The translations under genes and the position numbers were made by a program. Under the pieces are notes generated by a model. The model was not told the DNA's origin. It saw only the letters and a list, made by a program, of their open reading frames with translations, and made no database searches. A stretch of DNA of 64,000 bases from Brevundimonas sp. Root608 (GTDB lineage Bacteria > Pseudomonadota > Alphaproteobacteria > Caulobacterales > Caulobacteraceae). Location of the stretch: assembly GCF_001427825.1 (NCBI RefSeq), contig NZ_LMGT01000005.1:62001-126000 (forward strand). The letters run 5' to 3'. Positions 51,269 through 61,848 of the stretch are shown piece after piece; the first letter of the stretch is position 1, and every line of letters begins with the position of its first letter.

Positions 51269-52089
51269 GCGCCGGCCTCCATGGCCGCGATCCGGCTCTC
51301 GAGACCGATCCGGCGCGGATCGGAAGGCTCCAGCGCAGCGATCAGCGGAGTCCACATGGCGCGCACGCCGGCGCGGTCCCCGCGCGCCATCGCCGCCTCA
51401 CCGAGAAAATAGCGCGCGCCCAGCTGGCCGGGATCGCGCCGCAAGGCCTGGACGAAGGCCGCCTCGGCGTCGCCGCCGACCGCGCCCTGGTTGGCCCGGA
51501 CGAGGCTTTCGCCCAGCCGCGCCCAGCTCTGCGCGTCGTCGGGCTGCAGGGCCAGGGCCCGGCGGAAGGCCGAGGCCGCGCCGATGGGATCGCCGGCCTC
51601 GAAGCGGGCGGCGCCGAGCATGGTCAGGGCCTGATGGTCGTCGGGTCGCTCCCGCACCACCCGGGCGGCGACGGCGGCGATCTGCGCCGGCTCGAGCATC
51701 TCCAGTTCGGTCGCCCACTGATCGACGCGGCGCTCGTAGGCCTGATCCGGCAGGCCGGGCGATCCGACCGTCGCATAGAGGCCAAGCGCAGCGGCGGCGG
51801 TCGCCGCCAGCCCGACGAGAACCTGGAGCCGGTCCCGCGGCTGCGCCCGTACGGGGGCCGTCTCCCGCTCCGCCGACAGAATGCGCCGGCCCGCCTCGGC
51901 GCGCGCGGCGGTCCAGCCGGCCTCGTCCAGCAGGCCGCGGGCTTTCAGCCGGTCCAGTTCGGCCAGCTCGGCGCTCGCGGTCAGGGTCGCGACGCCCTCG
52001 CCGGCGTCGGCGCCGCGCCGCGCGCCGGCCAGGACCAGCAGGCCGGCAAGCGCCGTCATCAGGGCCGTCATGATCCAGAAAACTGTCAT
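51265..52089 (-). CDS. ccmI: Cytochrome c maturation protein CcmI
   Basis: A 274-residue protein with two membrane helices (residues 3-22 and 90-108) separated by a cytoplasmic loop with leucine-rich character (ASAELAELDRLKARGLLDEA), then a periplasmic TPR domain (ALTMLGAARFEAGDPIGAAS, AFRRALALQPDDAQSWARLG) that binds apocytochromes. Short compared with some CcmI proteins but complete. First gene of the ccm operon, 20 bases after the unrecognised 451-aa gene. Confidence 0.93.
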   Translation of the reverse strand: MTVFWIMTALMTALAGLLVLAGARRGADAGEGVATLTASAELAELDRLKARGLLDEAGWTAARAEAGRRILSAERETAPVRAQPRDRLQVLVGLAATAAAALGLYATVGSPGLPDQAYERRVDQWATELEMLEPAQIAAVAARVVRERPDDHQALTMLGAARFEAGDPIGAASAFRRALALQPDDAQSWARLGESLVRANQGAVGGDAEAAFVQALRRDPGQLGARYFLGEAAMARGDRAGVRAMWTPLIAALEPSDPRRIGLESRIAAMEAGA

Positions 52090-52108
52090 CGCCGCGCGAT
52101 GTAGCCGA

Positions 52109-53464
52109 TCAGGCGGCCCGCGACGAGGCCCCGCCGCCCGCCGACGAGCCTCCGGCGACTGCGGCCCGACGACGCACCGTGCGGGCGGCCTCCGTCGCGG
52201 CTATCAGGTCCAGGCACTGGGCCGTGAAAGCCATCACCTTCAGGGCATGGGCTTCGTCGGGCGCCTCGCCGTCGTTGATCATGCGCAGGACGAGGTCGGC
52301 ATAGTCGGTCAGGCGCGCCGTCAGGGCCTCGACGAGGGTCTTGCGGTCAGCCTCGCAGCCGAAGGTCGAGGCCGGGCCCCGCACCGAACCCACCAGCCGC
52401 AGCAGGCTGCGCGCGGCCAGGACGGTCTCGCCGTCGATCGGCGCGTCCAGTTGCGGCGCCTTGCGGGTCATGCGGCCGGCCATCTGGACGCGTTCCATGG
52501 GCAGGGCCTGGTCGACGGCCTTGTCGGCGGCGCGAAGCAAGGCCGACAGCCGACCGGCGATCGCGACCCGCCCGTCGCGGACGGACTTGCCCCATGCGCT
52601 CTGGGGATTGAGGGTCAGGGTCACGTCCAGTTCGCCCAGCACGTTCGCGCACCAGGTCAGATCGGCGATGACGTCCTTGACCCGGGCGATGTCGGCGGCG
52701 GGCTTGAAGGCGGCGATCCGGGCCGCGCGCAGGTCCACGCCGGCGATCAGCCGATCGACGAACCCGGCCAGTTCCGAGGCGCTCAGAAAACCCTCCTGGT
52801 CCACCGCGCAGGATGTCTGGGTGACGATGCGCAGGATCAGGACGGCGTCATCCAGGTGGGAGAACAGGATTTCCAGCACCCGCTGGGCGCCCTCGAGGCG
52901 AATGCCGGCGCAATCCTTGAGCAACAGGCGCAACTCGGCGATCTGGTCGCCATCCGGGCGCTTCAGCCAGACTTCCAGAGACGGCAGGCCGCGGCGGGCC
53001 ATGTGGGCCAGGTCGAGGCAGGCGGCGAGGTCCTCGAGGCCGGCCAGCCGCGCCGGATCCTGCCCGCCGGGCCAGATCAGATCGGGCTGGTCGCGCACGA
53101 GGGCGGCGGCGGCCAGGCAGATGCGGTCGGCGACCATCACGGAGGGTTCGTCGCCGTCCAGACGGGGCAACAGGCCGGGTTCCCGGGCGGACGCGGCCTT
53201 CCACAGGCGCGCCAGAACGAAAGGCGGAAACGTGAGGGCCGCGACCCCGTCGGCCCGGTCCCGGAACATGGGAATCAGGGGAGCCATGACGAATTGACGG
53301 CGCACGCGGTCCCGCTGCTCGTCCGCCAGCATCATGCGCAGTTCCGCCGCCCGACCGCCCGGCAGGGGCGCGACGGCGGAGGCCACGGTCTTGAGCATGG
53401 CGTCCGGACACCGCTCCAGCATGGCGGCGAGCGCGACTTTGTGGGCGACGGTCAGCCCCGACAT
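52109..53464 (-). CDS. Unrecognised 451-aa protein upstream of ccm operon
   Basis: A 451-residue soluble, largely helical protein with no signal peptide or membrane helix. Its first 230 residues have a HEAT-like or DUF2336-like feel (LTVAHKVALAAMLERCPDAM, then repeated LL/AA helices); the C-terminal tail is Ala/Ser/Gly-rich. It is 20 bases upstream of ccmI on the same strand, so co-transcription is likely, but a role in cytochrome maturation is only inference from position. I do not recognise the family with confidence. Confidence 0.75.
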   Translation of the reverse strand: MSGLTVAHKVALAAMLERCPDAMLKTVASAVAPLPGGRAAELRMMLADEQRDRVRRQFVMAPLIPMFRDRADGVAALTFPPFVLARLWKAASAREPGLLPRLDGDEPSVMVADRICLAAAALVRDQPDLIWPGGQDPARLAGLEDLAACLDLAHMARRGLPSLEVWLKRPDGDQIAELRLLLKDCAGIRLEGAQRVLEILFSHLDDAVLILRIVTQTSCAVDQEGFLSASELAGFVDRLIAGVDLRAARIAAFKPAADIARVKDVIADLTWCANVLGELDVTLTLNPQSAWGKSVRDGRVAIAGRLSALLRAADKAVDQALPMERVQMAGRMTRKAPQLDAPIDGETVLAARSLLRLVGSVRGPASTFGCEADRKTLVEALTARLTDYADLVLRMINDGEAPDEAHALKVMAFTAQCLDLIAATEAARTVRRRAAVAGGSSAGGGASSRAA

Positions 53465-53547
53465 TCAATGTTCCCAAGGCCGGAAGACGCCCGACCGCCC
53501 GCCACACTGCACATTCAGGGTTAACAAGCGCTGTGCGAGACGCCGGA

Positions 53548-54996
53548 TCAAGCCTCGGCCGCGGGCAGCTCCAGCAGAACTTTCAGTCCGCCCAGGTCGC
53601 TGTCGGCCAGGGTGATGCGACCGCCATAGGCCCGCGTCAGCTCGACGACGATCGACAGGCCCAGACCCGAGCCCGGCGTGGTTTCGTCCATCCGCGCGCC
53701 CCTTTCCAGCGCGGCCTCGCGCTGGTCCGCGCGCAGGCCGGGGCCGTCGTCCTCCACGACCACGACCATCTGGCCCAGACCGGTCGGTCCGGCGGAAATC
53801 CGGACCCGTCGTTTCGACCATTTGCAGGCGTTCTCGATCAGATTGCCGAGGATTTCCTGCAGGTCCTGCCGCTCGCCGCGGAAGCCCAGATCATCGGGGG
53901 CGCGCCAGTCGATCTCCACCCCCTTGGTCTCGAACACCCGCTCCAGCATGACGGCCATCTCGTCCAGGACCTCGGCGATCGGCGTGCGTTCGCCCAGGGC
54001 ATGGGCGCGGACCGCAGCGCGGGCGCGGCGCAGGTGGTGATCGACCTGGGCCTTCATCACCTCGGTCTGTTTGCGCACCATGTCGGGCAGATCGCCCGGC
54101 TGGTCCCCCGCCGCGGCCAGCATGACCGAAAGCGGCGTCTTCAGCGCATGGGCGAGGTTGCCCACATGGGTGCGCTGGCGCTCGACCGTCTCCTGATTGT
54201 GGTCCAGCAGACGATTGACCTGTTCCGCCAGGGGCTGGATCTCGAGCGGATAGCTGCCGGCGATGCGGGCGATCCGGCCCTTGCGCACGTCAGCGATCTC
54301 GTTGCGCAGGGCGAACAGCGGCCGCAGGCCGATCTGGACCTGCAGGAAGACGGCGATCACCAGGCCCAGGCCGAGGATCAGCAGCGACGTCCAGGTGAAG
54401 GTGGCGAACTCGCGCGTGTCCTCGTCGATGTCCGAGCGGTTGATGCCCGCCATGAAGACCAGCGGCGCGTCCCGGCCCGGCAGCGACTTCATGCTGGCCG
54501 CCACCCGCAACGGCTCGGGGTAGGGACGACGCAGGGGGCCCGGGGCGGTGTAGCTGATGGTTTCGCCGTCGGCGGCGCGCAGGCGGCCGGGCAGGTCGAC
54601 CGGGACGAACAGGCTTTCGCCCGCCAGCGACGGCGACCGGGCCAGCACGCGCAAGCCTCCGTCCGGCCCGAACTCGGCGACCGCCCAATACTTGCCGGAC
54701 AGGGCGCGCAGGGTCTGGGCATCCATGATCGGGGTCACCGTCACGCCTTCGGGCGTCGCATCGGACGCCACGACCACCTCGTCGATGGTGTCGGCCAGAA
54801 CGTCGCCCAGGCGGCGCAGGGCGGATTCCCGATACTGGGTGGTCAGGGCCCAGCCGGTCAGCACCAGGGCCAGCACGATCCAGGCCGAGGCCAGCCAGAT
54901 CAGGCGCCGCGTCAGGCTTTTGCCCGGGCGGCCGAACCAGCGGCCCCAGGATCGTCCGTTTGTATCGACCGGCTCGTCCCCCGACGTTTCGGTCAC
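53548..54996 (-). CDS. Sensor histidine kinase, PhoQ/FeuQ-like
   Basis: A 482-residue membrane kinase: helices near residues 30-52 and 192-213, a periplasmic sensor domain between them, HAMP-like linker, then the phospho-acceptor His283 in VGNLAHALKTPLSVML (the HALKTP form is typical of PhoQ-type kinases) and the ATPase domain (NLIENACKWSKRR, VEDDGPGL, GSGLGLSIV). Its start overlaps the response regulator stop by four bases. Confidence 0.93.
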   Translation of the reverse strand: MTETSGDEPVDTNGRSWGRWFGRPGKSLTRRLIWLASAWIVLALVLTGWALTTQYRESALRRLGDVLADTIDEVVVASDATPEGVTVTPIMDAQTLRALSGKYWAVAEFGPDGGLRVLARSPSLAGESLFVPVDLPGRLRAADGETISYTAPGPLRRPYPEPLRVAASMKSLPGRDAPLVFMAGINRSDIDEDTREFATFTWTSLLILGLGLVIAVFLQVQIGLRPLFALRNEIADVRKGRIARIAGSYPLEIQPLAEQVNRLLDHNQETVERQRTHVGNLAHALKTPLSVMLAAAGDQPGDLPDMVRKQTEVMKAQVDHHLRRARAAVRAHALGERTPIAEVLDEMAVMLERVFETKGVEIDWRAPDDLGFRGERQDLQEILGNLIENACKWSKRRVRISAGPTGLGQMVVVVEDDGPGLRADQREAALERGARMDETTPGSGLGLSIVVELTRAYGGRITLADSDLGGLKVLLELPAAEA

Positions 54997-55673
54997 GCCC
55001 CCTCGGACTCCCCGGCCAGCGGGGTCAGGCGATAGCCGAGGCCTCTCACCGTCTCGATGCGGTCAGAGCCGATCTTCTTGCGAAGACGTCCGACGAACAC
55101 CTCGATCGTGTTGGAGTCGCGGTCGAAGTCCTGGTCGTACAGGTGTTCGACCAGCTCGGTGCGGCTGATCACCCGGCCCTGGTGCATCATCAGATAGTGG
55201 AGCAGCCGGTATTCGAGCGAGGTCAGCCGCAGGGGCTCGCCGTTGACCGTCGCCCGGGCCGCGCGCGGATCAAGCCGGAGGCCGCCGCACGACAGGGTCG
55301 CCGAGGCGATGCCGGCCGAACGGCGCAGCAGGGCCCGCAGGCGGGCCAGGAGTTCCTCGGTGTGGAAGGGCTTGGTCAGATAGTCGTCGGCGCCGGCGTC
55401 GAAGCCCGCCACCTTGTCGGACCAGGCGCCCCGCGCCGTCAGGATCAGCACCGGCGTGGTCTTGCCGTCGCGGCGCCAGCGTTCCAGCACCGAAACGCCG
55501 TCGATCTTGGGGAGGCCGAGGTCCAGCACCACCACGTCATAGGGCTCGGTGTCGCCGAGGAAATGGGCTTCCTCGCCGTCCGCGGCGTGATCGACCGCGT
55601 AACCGGCGTCGCCCAGGGCCAGCTTCAGCTGACGCGACAGGTCAACGTCGTCCTCGACAAGCAGCACGCGCAT
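54993..55673 (-). CDS. Response regulator, PhoP/FeuP-like
   Basis: A 226-residue OmpR-family regulator: receiver domain with Asp51 (VVVLDLGLPKIDG) and Lys in LTKPFHTEELLAR; winged helix with LTSLEYRLLHYLMMHQG, SNTIEVFVGRLRKKIG and VRGLGYRLTP. It starts one base after the PepSY gene ends and overlaps the kinase, giving a three-gene signalling operon. Confidence 0.95.
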   Translation of the reverse strand: MRVLLVEDDVDLSRQLKLALGDAGYAVDHAADGEEAHFLGDTEPYDVVVLDLGLPKIDGVSVLERWRRDGKTTPVLILTARGAWSDKVAGFDAGADDYLTKPFHTEELLARLRALLRRSAGIASATLSCGGLRLDPRAARATVNGEPLRLTSLEYRLLHYLMMHQGRVISRTELVEHLYDQDFDRDSNTIEVFVGRLRKKIGSDRIETVRGLGYRLTPLAGESEGA

Positions 55674-55976
55674 TCAGCGTTCTCCGATGACCCGGCCGGT
55701 GCGGCCATCCACCATGATGTCGGCGATCCGGCCGCCGGGATACTCCCATCGAACCACGATGGTTCCGCCGCGGTCGCTGGCGCCCAGGAATCGCCCCGGG
55801 CGACCCGAGGAGGCGCGCTGCGCGGCCTCACCCACGCTGATCCGGGGCCGTTCGTCCTGCCGCTCGCGCTCCGGACGATCGCGGTCGCCGCGCGGGACGC
55901 GGTCCTGCGCAACCGCCTGGGACAGGGGGGCGGCCGCGGTCAGGGCGGCAAGTCCTATGGCGAGGGAGCGAAACAT
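55674..55976 (-). CDS. Small secreted PepSY-like protein
   Basis: A 100-residue protein with a signal peptide (MFRSLAIGLAALTAAAPLSQ, cleavage after AVAQ), an Arg/Asp/Glu-rich linker and one PepSY-like domain ending in IVVRWEYPGGRIADIMVDGR then TGRVIG. Encoded directly before the response regulator and kinase with no gap, so it probably modulates the kinase from the periplasm, as the small protein FeuN does for FeuQ in Sinorhizobium. The ATG at 55976 is chosen for the signal peptide. Confidence 0.8.
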   Translation of the reverse strand: MFRSLAIGLAALTAAAPLSQAVAQDRVPRGDRDRPERERQDERPRISVGEAAQRASSGRPGRFLGASDRGGTIVVRWEYPGGRIADIMVDGRTGRVIGER

Positions 55977-56216
55977 GGGGACGGGTTTAGGCCTCAGGCT
56001 CTGAACGCGGGCTGAACGACCAACATAGACATATTTTACCGTCCGCGCCCCGCCCGGGCGGCGGAAGTTCAAAGCGGGGACGGGCCCCATTACGGCGATG
56101 TCACGGGGATGAACGGCAGCTGACACAGGGCGTTCAGGCAGGGCTCACGCTGGGAGTGGTCTTCTCCGTCTCAACGCCGGCCACCCGGTCCGCGTCGAAC
56201 CGCCAGGAGACGACAG

Positions 56217-56687
56217 ATGAAGACGTTCCTCATCCCCGCCATCGCCCTGGCCGCGGTCTCCATCGCGGTCCCGGCCATGGCCCAGAACTATCAAGGCCAG
56301 TATCGCGGCGACCGCGACGGCCGTTACGAGCAGGAGTATCGCGGCGATCGCGACGGACGCTACGAGCAAGAGCGTCGCGACGGACGTTACGAGCAAGAGC
56401 GTCGCGGCGACCGCTACGAGCGGGACAACCGCGGCGGCTGGCAATCGATCTCCCAGCGCAAATATCAGCTGGACCGCCGCATCGACCGGGGCGAACGCAA
56501 TCGCCAGCTGAGCCGCCGGGAAGCGATGCGCCTTCGGGCCGAACTGAACCAGCTGGTCCAGCTTGAGTACAGCTATATGCGCGGCGGCCTGTCGGCCCGC
56601 GAACGCATGGAACTGGACCGCCGCTACGACCGTCTGTCGGCCCTGGTGCGCGCCGAACGTCGCGACAACGACAACCGTCGCTACTAG
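56217..56687 (+). CDS. Secreted protein with one helical repeat and RDGRYEQE repeats
   Basis: A 156-residue secreted protein: signal peptide (MKTFLIPAIALAAVSIAVPA, cleavage after MAQ), an Arg/Asp/Gly/Tyr/Glu tandem-repeat segment (residues 29-72) and one copy of the helical unit shared with the proteins at 5774 and 35124 (RRIDRGERNRQLSRREAMRL, then LVQLEYSYMRGGLSARERME). CAGGAG precedes the ATG. Strongly charged linker; location periplasm or surface. A strong terminator follows. Confidence 0.88.
   Translation: MKTFLIPAIALAAVSIAVPAMAQNYQGQYRGDRDGRYEQEYRGDRDGRYEQERRDGRYEQERRGDRYERDNRGGWQSISQRKYQLDRRIDRGERNRQLSRREAMRLRAELNQLVQLEYSYMRGGLSARERMELDRRYDRLSALVRAERRDNDNRRY
56301..56423 (+). repeat. 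Degenerate coding tandem repeat (YRGDRDGRYEQE)
   Basis: Two 36-base units, one 27-base unit and a partial unit in tandem inside the gene at 56217. All unit lengths are multiples of three. They encode the basic-acidic linker of the secreted protein. Confidence 0.8.
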
Positions 56688-56714
56688 CCGGACCTTCCTC
56701 CCCCGGAGGTCCGA

Positions 56715-56746
56715 GGGGCGCGATCCGCAAGGGTCGCGCCCCTTTT
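56715..56746 (+). terminator. Intrinsic terminator with GCAA tetraloop
   Basis: A 12-bp stem (56715-56726 with 56731-56742) with one G-T wobble, a GCAA tetraloop of the stable GNRA type and a TTTT tract, 28 bases after the stop of the secreted protein gene. Confidence 0.9.
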
Positions 56747-56748
56747 GC

Positions 56749-57567
56749 TTACGCGGTCAGCCTCAGGCGGCTTTCGACCACGGTCACCGCCTGTCCGCGC
56801 AGCAGGACGCGATCGCCCCGCACCTCGGTCCCGATGTCGCCGCCGCGTCCCGGAAACAGCTGCCGGAAGCGCACGTCCCGGCGACCCAGCTTGTCGGCGT
56901 ACAGCGGCGCGAGGATGCAGTGGGCGGAGCCCGTGGCCGGATCCTCGTCCACGCCGCAGCCGGGGGCGAAGAAGCGGTCGACCACGTCCACGTCGTCGGA
57001 CGGATCGGCCAGGGCGCAGACGATCACCTGCCCCGTCTCCCCGGCCTCGCCCTGGATCGGCGTCAGGGCGCGGATGTCGGGCGAAACAGCGCGCACCGCC
57101 GCCGCGTCGGCCAGCACCGCGACCAGATAGCGGCCGGCCCAGACCTCGACCGGGTCCGCGCCCAGCGCCTCGGCCAGGCCGGCGGGCGCCGTCGCGCAGC
57201 GGCGCGGCGGATCGGCCGGGAAGTCCATTTCATAGCCAGACGCCGCCCGCCTCACGATCAGCGGGCCCGAGCGGGTGTCGAAGGTCAGGGCCGCCGCCTC
57301 AAGGCCCGTCTCGGCCAGCAGGACATGAGCCGAGGCCAGGGTGGCGTGGCCGCACAGATCGACCTCCATGCCCGGGGTGAACCAGCGCAGGCCGAACCGC
57401 GCCGGATCGCCCGTGCGCAGCAGGAAGGCGGTTTCGGCCTGGTTGTTCTCCCTGGCCAGCGCCTGCATCCAGGCATCGGAGGGCCATTGGCGAAACGGTT
57501 CGACCACGCAGGCCGGATTGCCCTTGAAGGGCTCGGAGGCGAAGGCGTCGACGGTCCACTGGCGCAT
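56749..57567 (-). CDS. PhzF-family isomerase-like protein
   Basis: A 272-residue protein of the PhzF/diaminopimelate epimerase-like fold. Family marks: [17 protein letters not shown], the catalytic Glu in [10 protein letters not shown] (about residue 45), [14 protein letters not shown] and [11 protein letters not shown]. Real PhzF acts in phenazine synthesis, but most bacterial homologues have unknown substrates and there is no phenazine cluster here. It overlaps the nucleotidyltransferase gene by one base. Confidence 0.92.
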   Translation of the reverse strand: MRQWTVDAFASEPFKGNPACVVEPFRQWPSDAWMQALARENNQAETAFLLRTGDPARFGLRWFTPGMEVDLCGHATLASAHVLLAETGLEAAALTFDTRSGPLIVRRAASGYEMDFPADPPRRCATAPAGLAEALGADPVEVWAGRYLVAVLADAAAVRAVSPDIRALTPIQGEAGETGQVIVCALADPSDDVDVVDRFFAPGCGVDEDPATGSAHCILAPLYADKLGRRDVRFRQLFPGRGGDIGTEVRGDRVLLRGQAVTVVESRLRLTA

Positions 57568-58148
57568 CAGGCGGTCTCCGGTTCGATGACGGTCAGTTCA
57601 GGCCAGCGCGCCCGCGCCCGTTCGACCACGCGCAGCCAGTCCCTCGCCACGCCGCGGTTGGGATTGGGCCGCAGGACCAGGTTGAACATGTCGTCCAGGC
57701 CCAGGGGCGCGGCCACACTGACGGCGTCGTCCTTCTCCAGCCGCACGCCGATGGCGAAGGCCGGGGCCACGAACCGCTCAAGGGCCTCGTCGGTGCCCGA
57801 CAGCGGGTCATAGGGCTCGCCGAAATGGGCGGGAAACCAGATCGGCACGCGCGCCTGGTTGCGCACCTCGACGGTGCTGCGGAAGGGCTCGTCGAAGGCG
57901 GCCGCGACCCGTTTGATGACGACGTCCTCGGCGTCCCAGCTCGTGTCCGGATCGAAATAGCCGACGTCATAGTCGCGGACGCCATAGCCCGCCGGCCGGC
58001 CCGTCAGGGCGTTCCAGACGCTCTGGTAGACCGCGCCCGAGAATATCCGCCAGTCCGGCAGGTCCTGATCCCGAATCCCTCGCAGCACATGCATCAGGCC
58101 CGGGTCGGCGCGGACAATGTCGACCAGCCGGGATTCCAGCGCCTTCAT
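57567..58148 (-). CDS. Nucleotidyltransferase-family protein (COG3575/DUF925)
   Basis: A 193-residue protein with the short nucleotidyltransferase-like pattern of COG3575: [40 protein letters not shown] with its acidic pair, [18 protein letters not shown] and [13 protein letters not shown]. No substrate has been established. It overlaps thiD by four bases and the PhzF-like gene by one, so the three are co-translated. Confidence 0.85.
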   Translation of the reverse strand: MKALESRLVDIVRADPGLMHVLRGIRDQDLPDWRIFSGAVYQSVWNALTGRPAGYGVRDYDVGYFDPDTSWDAEDVVIKRVAAAFDEPFRSTVEVRNQARVPIWFPAHFGEPYDPLSGTDEALERFVAPAFAIGVRLEKDDAVSVAAPLGLDDMFNLVLRPNPNRGVARDWLRVVERARARWPELTVIEPETA

Positions 58149-58948
58149 CGGTCGCGCCTCATCGGCCAGCCGTGGTCCAGCGGCCCGTGCCCCGCGCCCA
58201 GACCCGGCGCGCGGCGGATGGCCTCGGCGACATAGGCCCAGGCCTCGGCCACGGCGGCCTCCAGCGGCAGCCCCTTCGCCAGCCCCGCGGCGCAGGCGCT
58301 GGCCAGGGTGCAGCCGGTGCCGTGGGTGTGGCGGGTGTCCAGACGCGGGCCCTCGAGCAGGGTTTCGCCGTCCGGCGTGACGAGGACGTCGATGACGGTC
58401 TCGCCCGGAATATGGCCGCCCTTCATGAGCACGGCCGCGGCCCCGAGGTCGAGCAGATGCTCGCCCGCCCGGCGCTGGCCCTCGATATCCCTGACCTCGA
58501 GGCCGGTCAGGGCCTCGGCCTCGGGCGCGTTGGGCGTCAGCAGGGCGGCGCGCGGGATCATCAGCGCCCGGACCGCCGAGACGGCGTCGTCGGCGAGCAG
58601 GCTCTGCCCGCCCTTGGCGACCATGACGGGGTCGACGACCGCCGGGGCGGCGCAACTGTCCAGAATGGCGGCGACGCGTTCCACCACCTGGCGCGAACCC
58701 AGCATGCCGGTCTTGATGGCGTCGGCGCCGATATCGTCCAGCACGGCCCGCGCCTGGGCCTCGATCAGATCCAGCGGCAGCGGATGGACGCCGTGAACGC
58801 CAAGGGTGTTCTGCACCGTGATCGCGGTGATCGCCGTGGCGGCGTAACCGCCCAGGGCGGTGACCGCCTTGATGTCGGCCTGCACCCCCGCCCCGCCGCC
58901 CGAGTCCGAGCCGGCGATGATCAGGACGCGTCCGAGGGGCGAGGTCAT
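58145..58948 (-). CDS. thiD: Hydroxymethylpyrimidine/phosphomethylpyrimidine kinase
   Basis: A 267-residue ribokinase-fold enzyme that phosphorylates HMP and HMP-P for thiamine synthesis. Motifs: IIAGSDSGGGAGVQADIKA at the N-terminus, GADAIKTGMLGS, VDPVMVAKGGQSLL and the anion-hole HTHGTGCTLASACAAGL. First of an overlapping thiD-nucleotidyltransferase-phzF set. No TPP riboswitch is visible in the 48 bases before it. Confidence 0.95.
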   Translation of the reverse strand: MTSPLGRVLIIAGSDSGGGAGVQADIKAVTALGGYAATAITAITVQNTLGVHGVHPLPLDLIEAQARAVLDDIGADAIKTGMLGSRQVVERVAAILDSCAAPAVVDPVMVAKGGQSLLADDAVSAVRALMIPRAALLTPNAPEAEALTGLEVRDIEGQRRAGEHLLDLGAAAVLMKGGHIPGETVIDVLVTPDGETLLEGPRLDTRHTHGTGCTLASACAAGLAKGLPLEAAVAEAWAYVAEAIRRAPGLGAGHGPLDHGWPMRRDR

Positions 58949-58996
58949 GCGCGCTGGATGGCCAATCGCGGCCGGTTCGGCAAGCCGGATCGTGCT

Positions 58997-59809
58997 TTAT
59001 CCGACGATCGCCGAGCCGACGGCGGCCTGGACTGCCAGCGCCTGGACGGTTTCGCGGACGTCGTGGACGCGGATGATCGCGGCCCCGCGCCGCGCGGCCT
59101 CGAGCGCCAGGGCCAGGGAGCCGCCGAGGCGGTCGTCGGCGTCGCTCGCCGTCGGGTCGACCGACTGGATCGTGCGCTTGCGGCTGGCCGCGTAGAGGAC
59201 GGGGAAGCCGGTCGCCGTCAGCCGGTCCAGATGCGCCGTCAGGGCCAGGTTGTGCGCCGCCGTCTTGCCGAAGCCGATGCCGGGATCCAGCCAGATGCGC
59301 TCGCGCGCCACGCCGGCGGCCAGGGCCGCGCCGGCGCGGGCGACCAGCCAGTCCGCGACCTCGGCGACGACGTCGTCATAGCGGGGATCGGCCTGCATGG
59401 TGCGCGGCTCGCCCTTCATGTGCATCAGCACCACGTCGCAGCCGAGTTCGGCGGCGGTGGCGACACTGTCGGGGGCGTGGCCGAGGGCGGTCACATCGTT
59501 CCACATCGTCGCCCCGGCGGCGACCGCGGCGCGGGCGACCGCGGGCTTCATGGTGTCGATGCTGATGGGGCCGTCCCAGTTGGCGCGCAGCCCCTCGATA
59601 ACGGGAAGGACGCGGGCGATCTCGTCCTCCGCCGTGACCGGCCCGGCGCCGGGCCGCGTGCTCTCCCCCCCGACATCGAGAATGTCCGCGCCCCGTTCGA
59701 CCAGCCGCAGCCCATGCGCCACGGCGGCCTCGACCGAGGCCAGCCGGCCGCCGTCCGAGAAGCTGTCGGGGGTGACGTTGACGATGCCCATGACGCGGGG
59801 ACGGCTCAT
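58997..59809 (-). CDS. folP: Dihydropteroate synthase
   Basis: A 270-residue TIM-barrel enzyme joining dihydropterin pyrophosphate and p-aminobenzoate. Motifs: MGIVNVTPDSFSDGG, ILDVGGESTRPGAGP, ISIDTMKPAVARAA, WNDVTALG and WLDPGIGFGKTAAHN. Separated by 64 bases from ftsH upstream, in the ftsH-folP order common in bacteria. It is the second folate gene of the window after folB. Confidence 0.96.
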   Translation of the reverse strand: MSRPRVMGIVNVTPDSFSDGGRLASVEAAVAHGLRLVERGADILDVGGESTRPGAGPVTAEDEIARVLPVIEGLRANWDGPISIDTMKPAVARAAVAAGATMWNDVTALGHAPDSVATAAELGCDVVLMHMKGEPRTMQADPRYDDVVAEVADWLVARAGAALAAGVARERIWLDPGIGFGKTAAHNLALTAHLDRLTATGFPVLYAASRKRTIQSVDPTASDADDRLGGSLALALEAARRGAAIIRVHDVRETVQALAVQAAVGSAIVG

Positions 59810-59873
59810 CGGAAATCCCGGAGGAAACGGGCGCGCCGACGGGCGCGCCCTTCAGGCCTGGCCGGCCTCGCGG

Positions 59874-61805
<1,932 letters not shown>

Positions 61806-61848
61806 GCTCGTCTCGTTCCTCGGGCGCGGGCGCGCCCCGTCACTGATG

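Noticed and set aside
58949-58996. TPP riboswitch upstream of thiD
   Set aside because: Only 48 bases separate thiD from folP and no conserved TPP aptamer core is visible.
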